From: Pseudooceanicola atlanticus
GTDB lineage: Bacteria > Pseudomonadota > Alphaproteobacteria > Rhodobacterales > Rhodobacteraceae
Assembly: GCF_000768315.1 (NCBI RefSeq)
Contig: NZ_AQQX01000001.1
Span: 620,001-684,000 of the forward strand
DNA length: 64,000 nucleotides
Reading direction: 5' to 3'
In this document: piece by piece, positions 18,717 through 27,235 of the stretch
Numbering within the stretch: position 1 is the first letter of the stretch
Layout of the letters: each line of letters starts with the position of its first letter
Position numbers and translations under genes: made by a program
The notes under the pieces: generated by a model
Told to the model about the DNA's origin: nothing
Databases searched by the model: none
Seen by the model: the letters and a program-made list of their open reading frames with translations, nothing else

Positions 18717-20054
18717 ATGCGCCTGTCCCGCTATTTCCTGCCCGTTCTCAAGGAAACCCCTGCCGAGGCCCAGATCGTCAGCCACCGCTACATGCTGCGT
18801 GCGGGCATGATCAAGCAGGCCAGCGCCGGGATCTATTCCTGGCTGCCGCTCGGCTTCAAGGTGCTGCGCAAGATCGAAAACATCGTGCACGAGGAACAGC
18901 AGCGCGCGGGCCATATCCCGATGCTGATGCCGACCCTGCAATCCGCCGATCTCTGGCGTGAATCGGGGCGCTACGATGCCTATGGCCCTGAAATGCTGCG
19001 GATTCGCGACCGTCACGACCGCGACATGCTGTACGGTCCGACCAACGAAGAGCTGATCACCGACATCTTCCGGTCCTACGTGCGGTCCTACAAGGACCTG
19101 CCGCTGACGCTGTATCATATCCAGTGGAAGTTCCGGGACGAGATCCGCCCCCGCTTCGGCGTGATGCGCGGCCGCGAATTCTACATGAAGGACGGCTACA
19201 ATTTCGACCTGACCAAGGAAGACGCGCTGCATGCCTATAACCGCCACCTGGTGAGCTACCTGCGCACCTACGAGCGGATGGGCCTTCAGGCGATCCCGAT
19301 GCGCGCGGATTCGGGTCCGATCGGGGGCGACAACACCCATGAATTCCTCGTGCTGGCCGAAACCGGGGAAAGCGAGGTGTTCTATGACAGCCAGATCACC
19401 GACCTGAAATTCGGCGACCGCCAGATCGATTACGATTCGGTCGACCAATGCCAGGCCGTGCTCGAGGAATTCACCTCGCGCTACGCCCGCACCGACGAAA
19501 CCCATGACGAGGCCGTCTGGGCCGAGGTGCCCGAGGATCGCCGCCGCGTTGCCCGCGGCATCGAGGTCGGGCAGATCTTCTATTTCGGCACCAAGTATTC
19601 GGACGCCATGGGCGCCACGGTGCAGAATGCCGAAGGCGAGCAGGTGCCGGTGCATATGGGGTCCCACGGGATCGGCGTGTCGCGTCTGCTGGGGGCCATC
19701 ATCGAGGCCAGCCATGACGACAAGGGCATCATCTGGCCCGAGGGCGTGACCCCGTTCCATGTCGGCATCGTCAACCTGAAGCAGGGCGACGAAGAGGCCG
19801 ATGCGGCGTGCCAGGCACTGTATGACAGCTTCACCACCCTGGGGCTTGAGCCGCTGTATGACGACCGCAACGAACGTGCGGGCGGCAAGTTTGCCACGAT
19901 GGACCTGATCGGTCTGCCCTGGCGCATCACCGTCGGGCCGCGTGGCCTGAAGAACGGCGTGGTCGAACTGACCTCGCGCCGCACCGGCGAGAGCGAGGAA
20001 ATGCCCCCCGAAGAGGCGGTCAAGAAGGTCGCGGCGATCTACGCGGCGCTTTGA
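18717..20054 (+). CDS. proS: Prolyl-tRNA synthetase (short alphaproteobacterial form)
   Basis: A 445-residue class II aminoacyl-tRNA synthetase. Class II motifs are visible: motif 1 around [22 protein letters not shown], motif 2 [31 protein letters not shown] (given here in part: [11 protein letters not shown]) and motif 3 [14 protein letters not shown]. The C-terminal anticodon-binding domain ends [10 protein letters not shown]. It is about 125 residues shorter than E. coli ProS because the editing insertion (INS) domain between motifs 2 and 3 is absent, as usual in alphaproteobacteria. Misacylated Ala-tRNA clearance then needs a free-standing ProX/YbaK protein, not seen here. Confidence 0.96.
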   Translation: MRLSRYFLPVLKETPAEAQIVSHRYMLRAGMIKQASAGIYSWLPLGFKVLRKIENIVHEEQQRAGHIPMLMPTLQSADLWRESGRYDAYGPEMLRIRDRHDRDMLYGPTNEELITDIFRSYVRSYKDLPLTLYHIQWKFRDEIRPRFGVMRGREFYMKDGYNFDLTKEDALHAYNRHLVSYLRTYERMGLQAIPMRADSGPIGGDNTHEFLVLAETGESEVFYDSQITDLKFGDRQIDYDSVDQCQAVLEEFTSRYARTDETHDEAVWAEVPEDRRRVARGIEVGQIFYFGTKYSDAMGATVQNAEGEQVPVHMGSHGIGVSRLLGAIIEASHDDKGIIWPEGVTPFHVGIVNLKQGDEEADAACQALYDSFTTLGLEPLYDDRNERAGGKFATMDLIGLPWRITVGPRGLKNGVVELTSRRTGESEEMPPEEAVKKVAAIYAAL

Positions 20055-20083
20055 TCCGCGCCTGATTGGCGTGACGTCCACGA

Positions 20084-20118
20084 GCGGCCCGGTGCAGCGA
20101 TGCGCCGGGCCCTTTCTT
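20084..20118 (+). terminator. Intrinsic terminator of proS
   Basis: The stem CGGCCCGGTGC (20085-20095) with GCGCCGGGCCC (20102-20112), one G-U pair and a six-base loop, is followed by TTTCTTTT. It lies about 30 bp after the proS stop. Confidence 0.8.
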
Positions 20119-20202
20119 TTACAGGACCCTGCGAACGGAATCCCTGACCTGCGACGCATTTTCGGCTATGATGCCGGAAAAAGAGCAGGACCAGAGTTAT
20201 AG

Positions 20203-20730
20203 ATGATCGCGCGGATGCTGACACTCGCGGGCGGTTTGGCCGGGGCGGCCGGGCTGTCGCAATTCCCCGAATTCTCGCAGCAATATACCCAAAGGCTGGC
20301 GGGCGCGGTCGACGAGTTGTCCCGCGTGGTCGAGGATTTCGACCGCTCCGCCGCGGCGGAAGGGTTGGACCGGCAGGCCGCGCTGGATGCGATGACCGGA
20401 AGCGGCTTTGTCGAACGGCGGCGGGTCGACATGACCCGGACCATCGAACGCAAATCCCGGCTCGAGGCCGACCTGGCCGCTCTGCGGGGCGCCGGGCCGT
20501 TCACCCGCGCCTACGAGGCCGCGCATTTCGACGACATGGAAATTGCGCGCCGCGCGGCGCAGGATTTCAAACCCGCCATGCCATTGACCTTCGAGGGGAT
20601 CAGCTTTGCTGCCGTGGGGCTGTTCGTCGGATGGCTTGCCATCGCGACGGTGCTTTACGTGCTCAGGCTGCTGCTTTGGCCGGTGCGGCGGCGGCGTCGT
20701 GCCCCGTCGCGTCGCGGTCGGACCGCCTGA
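20203..20730 (+). CDS. DUF2937 family membrane protein
   Basis: This 175-residue protein starts MIARMLTLAGGLAGAAGLSQFPEFSQQY, the usual DUF2937 opening: a hydrophobic anchor then a predicted periplasmic coiled region (residues 30-115). A second membrane helix (about 130-155, AAVGLFVGWLAIATVLYVLRLLL) precedes a very basic tail. The function is unknown. Its last 68 bases overlap the convergent gene at 20663. Confidence 0.8.
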   Translation: MIARMLTLAGGLAGAAGLSQFPEFSQQYTQRLAGAVDELSRVVEDFDRSAAAEGLDRQAALDAMTGSGFVERRRVDMTRTIERKSRLEADLAALRGAGPFTRAYEAAHFDDMEIARRAAQDFKPAMPLTFEGISFAAVGLFVGWLAIATVLYVLRLLLWPVRRRRRAPSRRGRTA

Positions 20731-21346
20731 CATCCTGCGCCTCGTTGCGCAGGTGGTCGTCCAACTGGCCCAGCAGATCCTTGCGCGTCCGGCGTTTGCG
20801 GATCTGGCGGGTGCGGGTCCATTGCGGATGGAACAGGCGGCGGTCGGTCTCGTGGTTGATCCAATAGCCCTGCCTCGCGGCGACCAGCTGTGCGTCGTAG
20901 GTGCCCTCGGCCATCACGGTGACCACCAACTCTTCGACCTGGGTCCCGGTATCCAGCCCGGCCACTGACAGCGCGTGATCGGTGATATCGCCGAGGGCGC
21001 CGAGGTCGCGGTGTTCGGCGCTTTTCAGCGGGCCCTGGCTGGAATGGCCAAGCGCGTCGCCCTCGTCCTGCGCGTCGGTATCGGTGATGAAGGCGGTGTG
21101 GGTGTCGCTATCCACCAGCATCTCGACCATGACGGCAGAGACAAAGATCGGCTCCGCCCCCATATTGCCGACCATCAGGTGGGCGCGGTCCTTGTTGCCT
21201 GCGACCCGGGTCAGCAGGATGTTGGACCGTTTCTGCCGGCGGAAACCGGTGATCAGGATGTGCAGATAGACGATCCAGACGAGCGCCGTGAGTATCTGCA
21301 CGCCGGTCGTGATGATCTGTCCATGTTGTGCAAGCCAATCGAGCAT
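20663..21346 (-). CDS. Conserved hypothetical membrane-anchored protein
   Basis: I start at MLDWLAQHGQIITTG (21346, ggaggtcgc upstream) giving 227 residues. The frame runs open to 21481 but that part is not protein-like. One N-terminal membrane helix (about 13-32, VQILTALVWIVYLHILITGF) is followed by a soluble domain with Gly/Asp-rich stretches (AHLMVGNMGAEPIFVSAVMVE) and a basic C terminus. No domain is recognised. It is divergent from lolC, 134 bp away, and its tail overlaps the DUF2937 gene by 68 bp. Confidence 0.75.
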   Translation of the reverse strand: MLDWLAQHGQIITTGVQILTALVWIVYLHILITGFRRQKRSNILLTRVAGNKDRAHLMVGNMGAEPIFVSAVMVEMLVDSDTHTAFITDTDAQDEGDALGHSSQGPLKSAEHRDLGALGDITDHALSVAGLDTGTQVEELVVTVMAEGTYDAQLVAARQGYWINHETDRRLFHPQWTRTRQIRKRRTRKDLLGQLDDHLRNEAQDVRRSDRDATGHDAAAAPAKAAA

Positions 21347-21479
21347 ATGCGACCTCCGCTTGGCCAACGCATTGATGGCACTTCGGTTGCATCGCGCCCG
21401 GCGTTGGCCGCCCCCCGCGCGCCCCCTTGACGCCAATGCCTGCGCGCCGCACATGTTCGGGACCCAACGAGGAGAGACC

Positions 21480-22775
21480 ATGCCCGGTCGGACCGCCCCC
21501 TTTGCCCCGTTCGAATGGATGATCGCCTGGCGCTATCTGCGTGCCCGCCGTGCCGAGGGCGGCGTCAGCATCATGACCTGGATCAGCCTGATCGGCATCG
21601 CGCTGGCGGTGGCCGCGCTGATCATCACCCTGTCGGTCCGTGCCGGGTTCCGGGCGGAATTCGTCGACACGATCCTGGGCGCCAATGCCCATGTCACGGT
21701 TTATTACACGGGCGAAAGCGGGCCGAACGGCCAGATCAGCCGGACCATCGCGGATTATGCCGACCTGACCGGCCGCCTGGCCGAAGTCGAGGGTGTCACC
21801 CGCGCCGCGCCGCTGGTCAAGGGGCAGGTCATGGCCTCGGCCCGTGGGGCGACCACCGGGGTCGAGGTCTTCGGCATCCGGGCCGAGGACCTGGCCACCA
21901 TCCCGCGCATCGCCGACCCGATCGAGGCACAGGGCGACCTGTCGCGCTTCGGTCCCGATATCGAGGGGATCGCCATGGGATCGGGTGTGGCGCGCAGCCT
22001 GAACCTGACCGTGGGCGACCGGGTCAAGCTGATCTCTCCGGACGGGGTCAAGACGGCATTCGGCACCTCGCCCCGCGTCAAGACCTTTGAAATCGTGTAC
22101 CTTTTCACCGCCGGTCGCTATGATATCGACCAGACCCGCGTCTACATGCCCTTCGCCGAAGCACAGAGCTATTTCAACCGCGAGGGCGTGGCCGACGAGA
22201 TCGAGGTGATGGTCGAAAACCCCGAGAGGGTGGACCAGATGGCCTTCGACCTGCTGCGCGCGGGGGGCGACAGGGCGCTGATCTGGACCTGGCGGGATGC
22301 CTCCGGGTCGTTCCTGCGGGCTCTGGATATCGAGGACAACGTGATGTTCATCATCCTGTCCGTCCTCGTGCTGATCGCGTCGATGAACATCGTTTCGGGT
22401 CTCATCATGCTGGTGAAGAACAAGGGCCGCGATATCGGCATCCTGCGCACGATGGGCCTGACCGAGGCCTCGGTGCTGCGGGTCTTCTTCCTCTGCGGGG
22501 CGTCGACCGGGTTGATCGGCACGGTGATCGGCGTGATCATCGGCTGCCTGTTCGCGATCTACATCGATCCGATCTTTGCTCTGGTGGACGGGCTGTCGGG
22601 CGGCAATGTCTGGGACCCCTCGGTGCGCGGCATCTATGCGCTGCCCGCGCTTCTGCAATGGCAGGACATCGTGTCGGCGGTGGCGCTTGCGCTTGGCCTG
22701 AGCTTTGTCATCACGATTTTCCCGGCGCGCCGTGCCGCCCGGATGAACCCGGTGGAGGCCCTGCGCTATGAGTGA
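21480..22775 (+). CDS. lolC: Lipoprotein-releasing ABC transporter permease LolC/LolE
   Basis: This 431-residue inner-membrane protein starts at 21480 behind aggagag. It has an N-terminal membrane helix (about 28-55), a periplasmic MacB-type domain (about 55-270) and three C-terminal helices of the FtsX-like permease domain. The opening [14 protein letters not shown] and [23 protein letters not shown] are typical of LolC/E. With LolD it extracts outer-membrane lipoproteins. Only one permease gene is present, so the complex may be a homodimer of permeases as in other alphaproteobacteria (LolF-type), an inference. It overlaps lolD by 8 bp. Confidence 0.93.
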   Translation: MPGRTAPFAPFEWMIAWRYLRARRAEGGVSIMTWISLIGIALAVAALIITLSVRAGFRAEFVDTILGANAHVTVYYTGESGPNGQISRTIADYADLTGRLAEVEGVTRAAPLVKGQVMASARGATTGVEVFGIRAEDLATIPRIADPIEAQGDLSRFGPDIEGIAMGSGVARSLNLTVGDRVKLISPDGVKTAFGTSPRVKTFEIVYLFTAGRYDIDQTRVYMPFAEAQSYFNREGVADEIEVMVENPERVDQMAFDLLRAGGDRALIWTWRDASGSFLRALDIEDNVMFIILSVLVLIASMNIVSGLIMLVKNKGRDIGILRTMGLTEASVLRVFFLCGASTGLIGTVIGVIIGCLFAIYIDPIFALVDGLSGGNVWDPSVRGIYALPALLQWQDIVSAVALALGLSFVITIFPARRAARMNPVEALRYE

Positions 22776-23451
22776 TGCGGTGCTGGAATTGTCGGGGATC
22801 GAGAAGGTCTACAACCGTGGTGAACCTGGTGAGATCAACGTGTTGCGCGGCGTCGACCTGACGCTGAACGCGGGCGAAGCCGTGGCGCTGGTCGCCCCGT
22901 CGGGCGCGGGCAAGTCGACGCTGCTGCATATCGCGGGGCTGCTGGACCTGCCCGATAGCGGCGCGGTCAAGATCGGCGGCGAGGCGATGCAGGACCTGCC
23001 CGACCGGCGGCGTACGGCGGTGCGGCGGGCCGATGTCGGTTTCGTCTACCAATTCCACCACCTGCTGCCCGAGTTCTCGGCCGAGGAAAACATCGTCCTG
23101 CCGCAGCTGGCCAACGGCGTGGCGCGTGGCGCGGCGAAAGATCGCGCGCGGGATCTGCTGGCCACCGTCGGTGTGGCGGATCGCGCCGGTCATCGCCCGG
23201 CGGCGCTGTCGGGCGGCGAACAGCAGCGGGTGGCCTTCTGCCGGGCGCTGGCCAATGCGCCGCGCGTCCTGTTGGCGGATGAGCCGACGGGCAACCTGGA
23301 TCCCGAAACCTCGGACCGTGTCTTCGGCGCATTGATGGACCTTGTGCGGAAGACCGGGCTGGCCGCGTTGGTGGCCACCCACAACATGGAGCTGGCCGCG
23401 CGGATGGACCGCGTTCTGCGGCTGGATGGCGGGCGCCTGCGCGCCGGCTGA
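22768..23451 (+). CDS. lolD: Lipoprotein-releasing ABC transporter ATPase LolD
   Basis: This 227-residue ABC ATPase powers lipoprotein release by the partner permease. The P-loop reads APSGAGKST at 43-51, with Ala at the first, usually Gly, position. The Q-loop is [17 protein letters not shown], the signature [15 protein letters not shown], Walker [13 protein letters not shown] and the switch histidine is in [15 protein letters not shown] after the Q-loop is characteristic of LolD. The start overlaps lolC by 8 bases. Confidence 0.95.
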   Translation: MSDAVLELSGIEKVYNRGEPGEINVLRGVDLTLNAGEAVALVAPSGAGKSTLLHIAGLLDLPDSGAVKIGGEAMQDLPDRRRTAVRRADVGFVYQFHHLLPEFSAEENIVLPQLANGVARGAAKDRARDLLATVGVADRAGHRPAALSGGEQQRVAFCRALANAPRVLLADEPTGNLDPETSDRVFGALMDLVRKTGLAALVATHNMELAARMDRVLRLDGGRLRAG

Positions 23452-23479
23452 GCTGGCGCGGGCGCGACGCCCCCGGGGA

Positions 23480-24031
23480 TTACTCTTCGATCAGCGCGGA
23501 CACGATCGCGCGGGCGCTGTCGCTGTGCCAGTCGGCCGTACCGGTGAGGCGGGCGATTTCCTGGCCGTCACGATCCAGCAGAACGGTGACGGGCAGGCCC
23601 AGCACGCCGTTGGCGCGGGCCAGACCGCTGCGCGGGTCGCGGTATTTCGGCAGGCTTTCCACGCCGACCTCGTCAAAGAACTTGTCGATGGCGGGGGGCG
23701 CGTTCGGGCCGGTGGCGACGGTCACGACGGCGAAATCCTCTCCGCCGAATTCCTGTTGCAGCGCGTCCAGCGTCGGCATCTCTTCGCGGCAGGGGGCGCA
23801 CCAGAGCGCCCAGAAGTTCAGGACCACGACCTGCCCGCGATAATGTTCGGCCAGGCTGACCGGCCCGTGGGGACCCTCAAAGGTCGCGTCGGCCAGCGGT
23901 TTGGGGCTTTCGTGGAGGACAAGCTTGCGCAGATCGCCGTCCCGCAGTGCGGCAAGGTCGGTTTCCGACCAGCCCGGGTTTGCAGTGGCGATCAACCCCG
24001 TATAAAGGAGCGCGGTGAGCAGGTTTTTCAT
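23480..24031 (-). CDS. TlpA-like periplasmic thiol:disulfide oxidoreductase
   Basis: I choose the start at 24031 (183 residues) because of ggaggaaag upstream and an N-terminal signal sequence, MKNLLTALLYTGLIATANPG. The thioredoxin fold carries the redox motif WCAPC with C78 and C81 after VVLNFWA, and the cis-proline GLPVTVLLDRDG. It probably reduces periplasmic disulfides, for example in cytochrome c maturation; the target is unknown. The start is only 21 bp from the divergent argH start. Confidence 0.87.
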   Translation of the reverse strand: MKNLLTALLYTGLIATANPGWSETDLAALRDGDLRKLVLHESPKPLADATFEGPHGPVSLAEHYRGQVVVLNFWALWCAPCREEMPTLDALQQEFGGEDFAVVTVATGPNAPPAIDKFFDEVGVESLPKYRDPRSGLARANGVLGLPVTVLLDRDGQEIARLTGTADWHSDSARAIVSALIEE

Positions 24032-24052
24032 CTTTCCTCCAGCGGGTGACCC

Positions 24053-25444
24053 ATGACCGACAAGAACGCGAACCAGATGTGGGGTGGCCGTTTTGCCGCC
24101 GGACCCGATGCCATCATGGAGGCGATCAACGCCTCGATCGGGTTCGATCAGCGCATGGCCGCACAGGATATCGCGGGTTCGCGCGCCCATGCCGCCATGC
24201 TGGCCGCGACGGGCATCGTAAGCGATAAGGACGCCGAGGCGATGAGGGAAGGGCTTCTCACGATCTTGTCAGAGATCGAAGAAGGCAAGTTCGTCTTTTC
24301 CACCGCGCTCGAAGACATCCACATGAACGTGGAGGCCCGCCTGAAGGACCTGATCGGCGACCCGGCCGGGCGGCTGCATACGGGCCGGTCGCGCAACGAC
24401 CAGGTGGCGACCGATTTCAAGCTGTGGACCCGCGACCAGATGGATGCCGCGATCGAGGGGCTGCAGGCCCTGATGCGCGCGCTGCTGGAACAGGCCGAAC
24501 AGGGCGCCGATTGGGTCATGCCCGGCTTTACCCACCTGCAGACCGCGCAGCCCGTGACCTGGGGCCACCACATGATGGCTTATGTCGAAATGCTGGGCCG
24601 CGACCTGTCGCGGTTCCGGGACGCCCGTGCCCGGATGAACGAAAGCCCGCTGGGGGCCGCGGCGCTGGCCGGGACCTCCTATCCGATCGACCGGGACATG
24701 ACCGCGCAGGCGCTTGGTTTCGACCGGCCGGCGGCAAACTCTCTGGATGCGGTGTCGGATCGCGATTTCGCGCTGGAATTCCTGTCCTGCGCGTCGATCT
24801 GCGCGATGCACCTGTCGCGCTTTGCCGAAGAGCTGGTGATCTGGTCCTCGGCCCAGTTCCGCTTCGTCACCCTGTCCGACCGGTTCTCGACCGGGTCCTC
24901 GATCATGCCGCAGAAGAAGAACCCCGACGCGGCCGAGCTGATCCGCGCCAAGATCGGCCGAATCTTCGGTGCCAATGTCGCGCTGATGACGGTGATGAAG
25001 GGGCTTCCGCTGGCCTATTCCAAGGACATGCAGGAAGACAAGGAACAGGTCTTCGACGCCGCTGACAACCTGATGCTGGCGCTGGCCGCGATGACCGGCA
25101 TGGTGTCCGACATGACCGCCAACCGCCCGGCGCTTGAGGCCGCGGCTGCGCATGGGTTCTCGACCGCCACCGACCTGGCGGACTGGCTGGTGCGGGTGCT
25201 GGACATGCCCTTCCGCGAGGCGCACCACGTGACCGGATCGCTGGTCGCCAAGGCCGAGGCCAAGGGTTGCGACCTGCCGGACCTGTCCCTGGACGAGATG
25301 CAGGCCGTGCATTCCGCGATCACCGAAGACGTGTTCACCGTCCTGGGCGTGCACAACTCCGTCGCCTCGCGCACCTCCTATGGCGGGACCGCCCCGGTGC
25401 GCGTGCGTGAACAGGTCGGCCGCTGGAAAGAGGCGCTGGCATGA
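24053..25444 (+). CDS. argH: Argininosuccinate lyase
   Basis: The 463-residue tetrameric enzyme cleaves argininosuccinate to arginine and fumarate. [21 protein letters not shown] at the start, [23 protein letters not shown] and the fumarase-superfamily signature [15 protein letters not shown] (about residue 281) are all present. There is no obvious Shine-Dalgarno sequence for the ATG, and only 21 bp separate it from the divergent tlpA-like gene, so its promoter must lie inside that gene. The stop overlaps the next small lipoprotein gene. Confidence 0.96.
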   Translation: MTDKNANQMWGGRFAAGPDAIMEAINASIGFDQRMAAQDIAGSRAHAAMLAATGIVSDKDAEAMREGLLTILSEIEEGKFVFSTALEDIHMNVEARLKDLIGDPAGRLHTGRSRNDQVATDFKLWTRDQMDAAIEGLQALMRALLEQAEQGADWVMPGFTHLQTAQPVTWGHHMMAYVEMLGRDLSRFRDARARMNESPLGAAALAGTSYPIDRDMTAQALGFDRPAANSLDAVSDRDFALEFLSCASICAMHLSRFAEELVIWSSAQFRFVTLSDRFSTGSSIMPQKKNPDAAELIRAKIGRIFGANVALMTVMKGLPLAYSKDMQEDKEQVFDAADNLMLALAAMTGMVSDMTANRPALEAAAAHGFSTATDLADWLVRVLDMPFREAHHVTGSLVAKAEAKGCDLPDLSLDEMQAVHSAITEDVFTVLGVHNSVASRTSYGGTAPVRVREQVGRWKEALA

Positions 25445-25593
25445 CCCGTATCCTTGTCTTTTCCCTGCTGATGCTGGCGGCGGCCCTGCTGGGCGCCTGC
25501 GGTGTCGATGGCGAACCGGAACGTCCCGAACGGCCCGAGCCGGGCATTACCGTGTCGGGCCGCGTGGCCGTCGGCGTGGTCCGGATCCAATGA
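25441..25593 (+). CDS. Small lipoprotein between argH and lysA (LptM-like candidate)
   Basis: This 50-codon gene starts at ATG 25441, overlapping the argH stop. It encodes [20 protein letters not shown] followed by a Gly/Glu/Pro-rich 30-residue tail. LLGAC is a clear lipobox, so the mature lipoprotein begins at C20. In enterobacteria the similarly tiny lipoprotein LptM (YifL), which assists LPS-translocon maturation, lies beside lysine biosynthesis genes. The position here before lysA suggests a relative, but the tail has no sure motif. Its stop overlaps the next ATG. Confidence 0.78.
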   Translation: MTRILVFSLLMLAAALLGACGVDGEPERPERPEPGITVSGRVAVGVVRIQ

Positions 25594-25916
25594 TCGGGTC
25601 GCTGTCGGGGCTGCGCATCCTCTATCTGCTGCTGGCAGTCTGGGGCGCGGTGCATCCGATGTGGTACTTCCTGTCCTGGTTCGGCGAGAATGGGTTCAGC
25701 CTGTCCGCCATGGTGGCCGCCTGGACGGCAAACGACGCGGTGACCGGCCTGTCCGTGGACCTTGTGATCGCGGCCGTCGCGCTGATCCTGTGGATCCTGG
25801 CCGAGGTCGCGGTGCGCCGCAACTGGTCCGCGCTTCTGGCGATCCCCGCCACCTGTTTCATCGGCGTCAGCTGTGGCCTGCCGCTTTACCTTTTCCTGCG
25901 GACCCGCGCGGTCTGA
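25590..25916 (+). CDS. DUF2834-like small membrane protein
   Basis: This 108-residue protein has three predicted membrane helices, with VWGAVHPMWYFLSWFGENGFSL (shown by its parts AVHPMWYFLSWF and ENGF) in the first loop, as in DUF2834. The function is unknown. It starts within the stop of the small lipoprotein gene (ATGA at 25590) and ends 22 bp before lysA, so argH, the lipoprotein, this gene and lysA look like one operon. Confidence 0.8.
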   Translation: MIGSLSGLRILYLLLAVWGAVHPMWYFLSWFGENGFSLSAMVAAWTANDAVTGLSVDLVIAAVALILWILAEVAVRRNWSALLAIPATCFIGVSCGLPLYLFLRTRAV

Positions 25917-25938
25917 GACCTTACCCCCGGAGCCCCTG

Positions 25939-27204
25939 ATGGACCATTTCCTGTATCGTGACGGTGTGCTGCATGCCGAAGACGTGCCCGTGGCCGAAAT
26001 CGCGGCCCAGGTCGGCACGCCGTTCTACCTGTATTCCACGGCAACCCTGACGCGCCATTTCACCCTGTTCGACGAGGCCCTGTCGGGCATGCCGCACATG
26101 GTGTGCTATGCGATGAAGGCAGCCTCGAACCAGGCGATCCTGAGGACGCTGGCCGATCTTGGCGCCGGCATGGACGTGGTGTCGGGCGGCGAATATGCCC
26201 GCGCCAGGGCGGCGGGCGTGCCGGGGGACCGGATCGTCTTTTCCGGCGTTGGCAAGACCGAAGAAGAGATGCGGATGGCGCTGGAGGGCGGCATTCGCCA
26301 GTTCAACCTGGAATCCGAACCCGAGATGGAACGGCTGAGCCGCATCGCGTCCTCGATGGGTGTCGAAGTGCCGGTGACGGTGCGGGTGAACCCCGATGTC
26401 GACGCCAAGACCCATGCCAAGATCGCCACCGGCAAGTCCGAGAACAAGTTCGGCATCCCGATCAGCCGCGCGAAAGAGGTCTATGCCCGGATCAAGGACC
26501 TGCCCGGCCTCAAGGCCGTCGGCATCGACGTGCATATCGGGTCGCAGCTGACCGACCTGGAGCCCTACCGGCAGGCCTTCCTCAAGGTCGGTGAGCTGAC
26601 CGACGCGCTGCGCGCCGAGGGGCACGAGATCCAGCGCCTCGACCTGGGCGGGGGGCTGGGCATTCCCTATACCCGCTCGAACGAGGCGCCGCCGCTGCCT
26701 TCGCAATATGGCGACCTGATCCGGGAAACCCTGGGCGACAAGGGCTGCGAGATCGAGATCGAGCCGGGCCGCCTTGTTGCGGGCAATGCGGGCATCATGG
26801 TCAGCCGCGTGATCTATGTGAAATCGGGCGAGGGCAGGGATTTCCTGATCCTCGACGGGGCGATGAACGACCTGATCCGGCCCGCCATGTACGACGCGCA
26901 CCACGATATCGTGCCGGTCGTCGAACCGGCGCCGGGCACCGAACAGCAGCCCTACGACATCGTCGGCCCGGTCTGCGAATCCGGCGATACCTTCGCCAAG
27001 CAGCGCATGATGCCGCCGCTGGCCGAGGGGGACCTCGTCGCCTTCCGCTCTGCCGGGGCCTATGGCGCTGTGATGAGCAGCGAATACAATACCCGTCCCC
27101 TGATCCCCGAAGTTTTGGTCAAAGGGGATCAATTCGCTGTCATCAGACCCCGGCCAAGCTTTGACGATATCATAAACCGCGATACCCTACCTTCATGGCT
27201 ATAG
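25939..27204 (+). CDS. lysA: Diaminopimelate decarboxylase
   Basis: This 421-residue fold-III PLP enzyme makes L-lysine from meso-diaminopimelate. The PLP lysine is K60 in CYAMKAASN; other features are HIGSQLTDL, GGGLGIPY, EIEPGRLV and VCESGDTFAK, whose Cys/Glu belong to the active site across the dimer. The start at 25939 gives the family's normal N terminus MDHFLYRDGVLHAEDV; open frame upstream belongs to the DUF2834 stop region. It is the last gene of the argH-led operon. Confidence 0.96.
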   Translation: MDHFLYRDGVLHAEDVPVAEIAAQVGTPFYLYSTATLTRHFTLFDEALSGMPHMVCYAMKAASNQAILRTLADLGAGMDVVSGGEYARARAAGVPGDRIVFSGVGKTEEEMRMALEGGIRQFNLESEPEMERLSRIASSMGVEVPVTVRVNPDVDAKTHAKIATGKSENKFGIPISRAKEVYARIKDLPGLKAVGIDVHIGSQLTDLEPYRQAFLKVGELTDALRAEGHEIQRLDLGGGLGIPYTRSNEAPPLPSQYGDLIRETLGDKGCEIEIEPGRLVAGNAGIMVSRVIYVKSGEGRDFLILDGAMNDLIRPAMYDAHHDIVPVVEPAPGTEQQPYDIVGPVCESGDTFAKQRMMPPLAEGDLVAFRSAGAYGAVMSSEYNTRPLIPEVLVKGDQFAVIRPRPSFDDIINRDTLPSWL

Positions 27205-27235
27205 GACGATCCCCGTCCCGGCCGTGAGGAGTGGT

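Noticed and set aside
24046-24228. GTG-started frame overlapping the argH start
   Set aside because: It is in another frame, Arg/His-rich, and ends within argH; the argH product itself is complete from ATG 24053.
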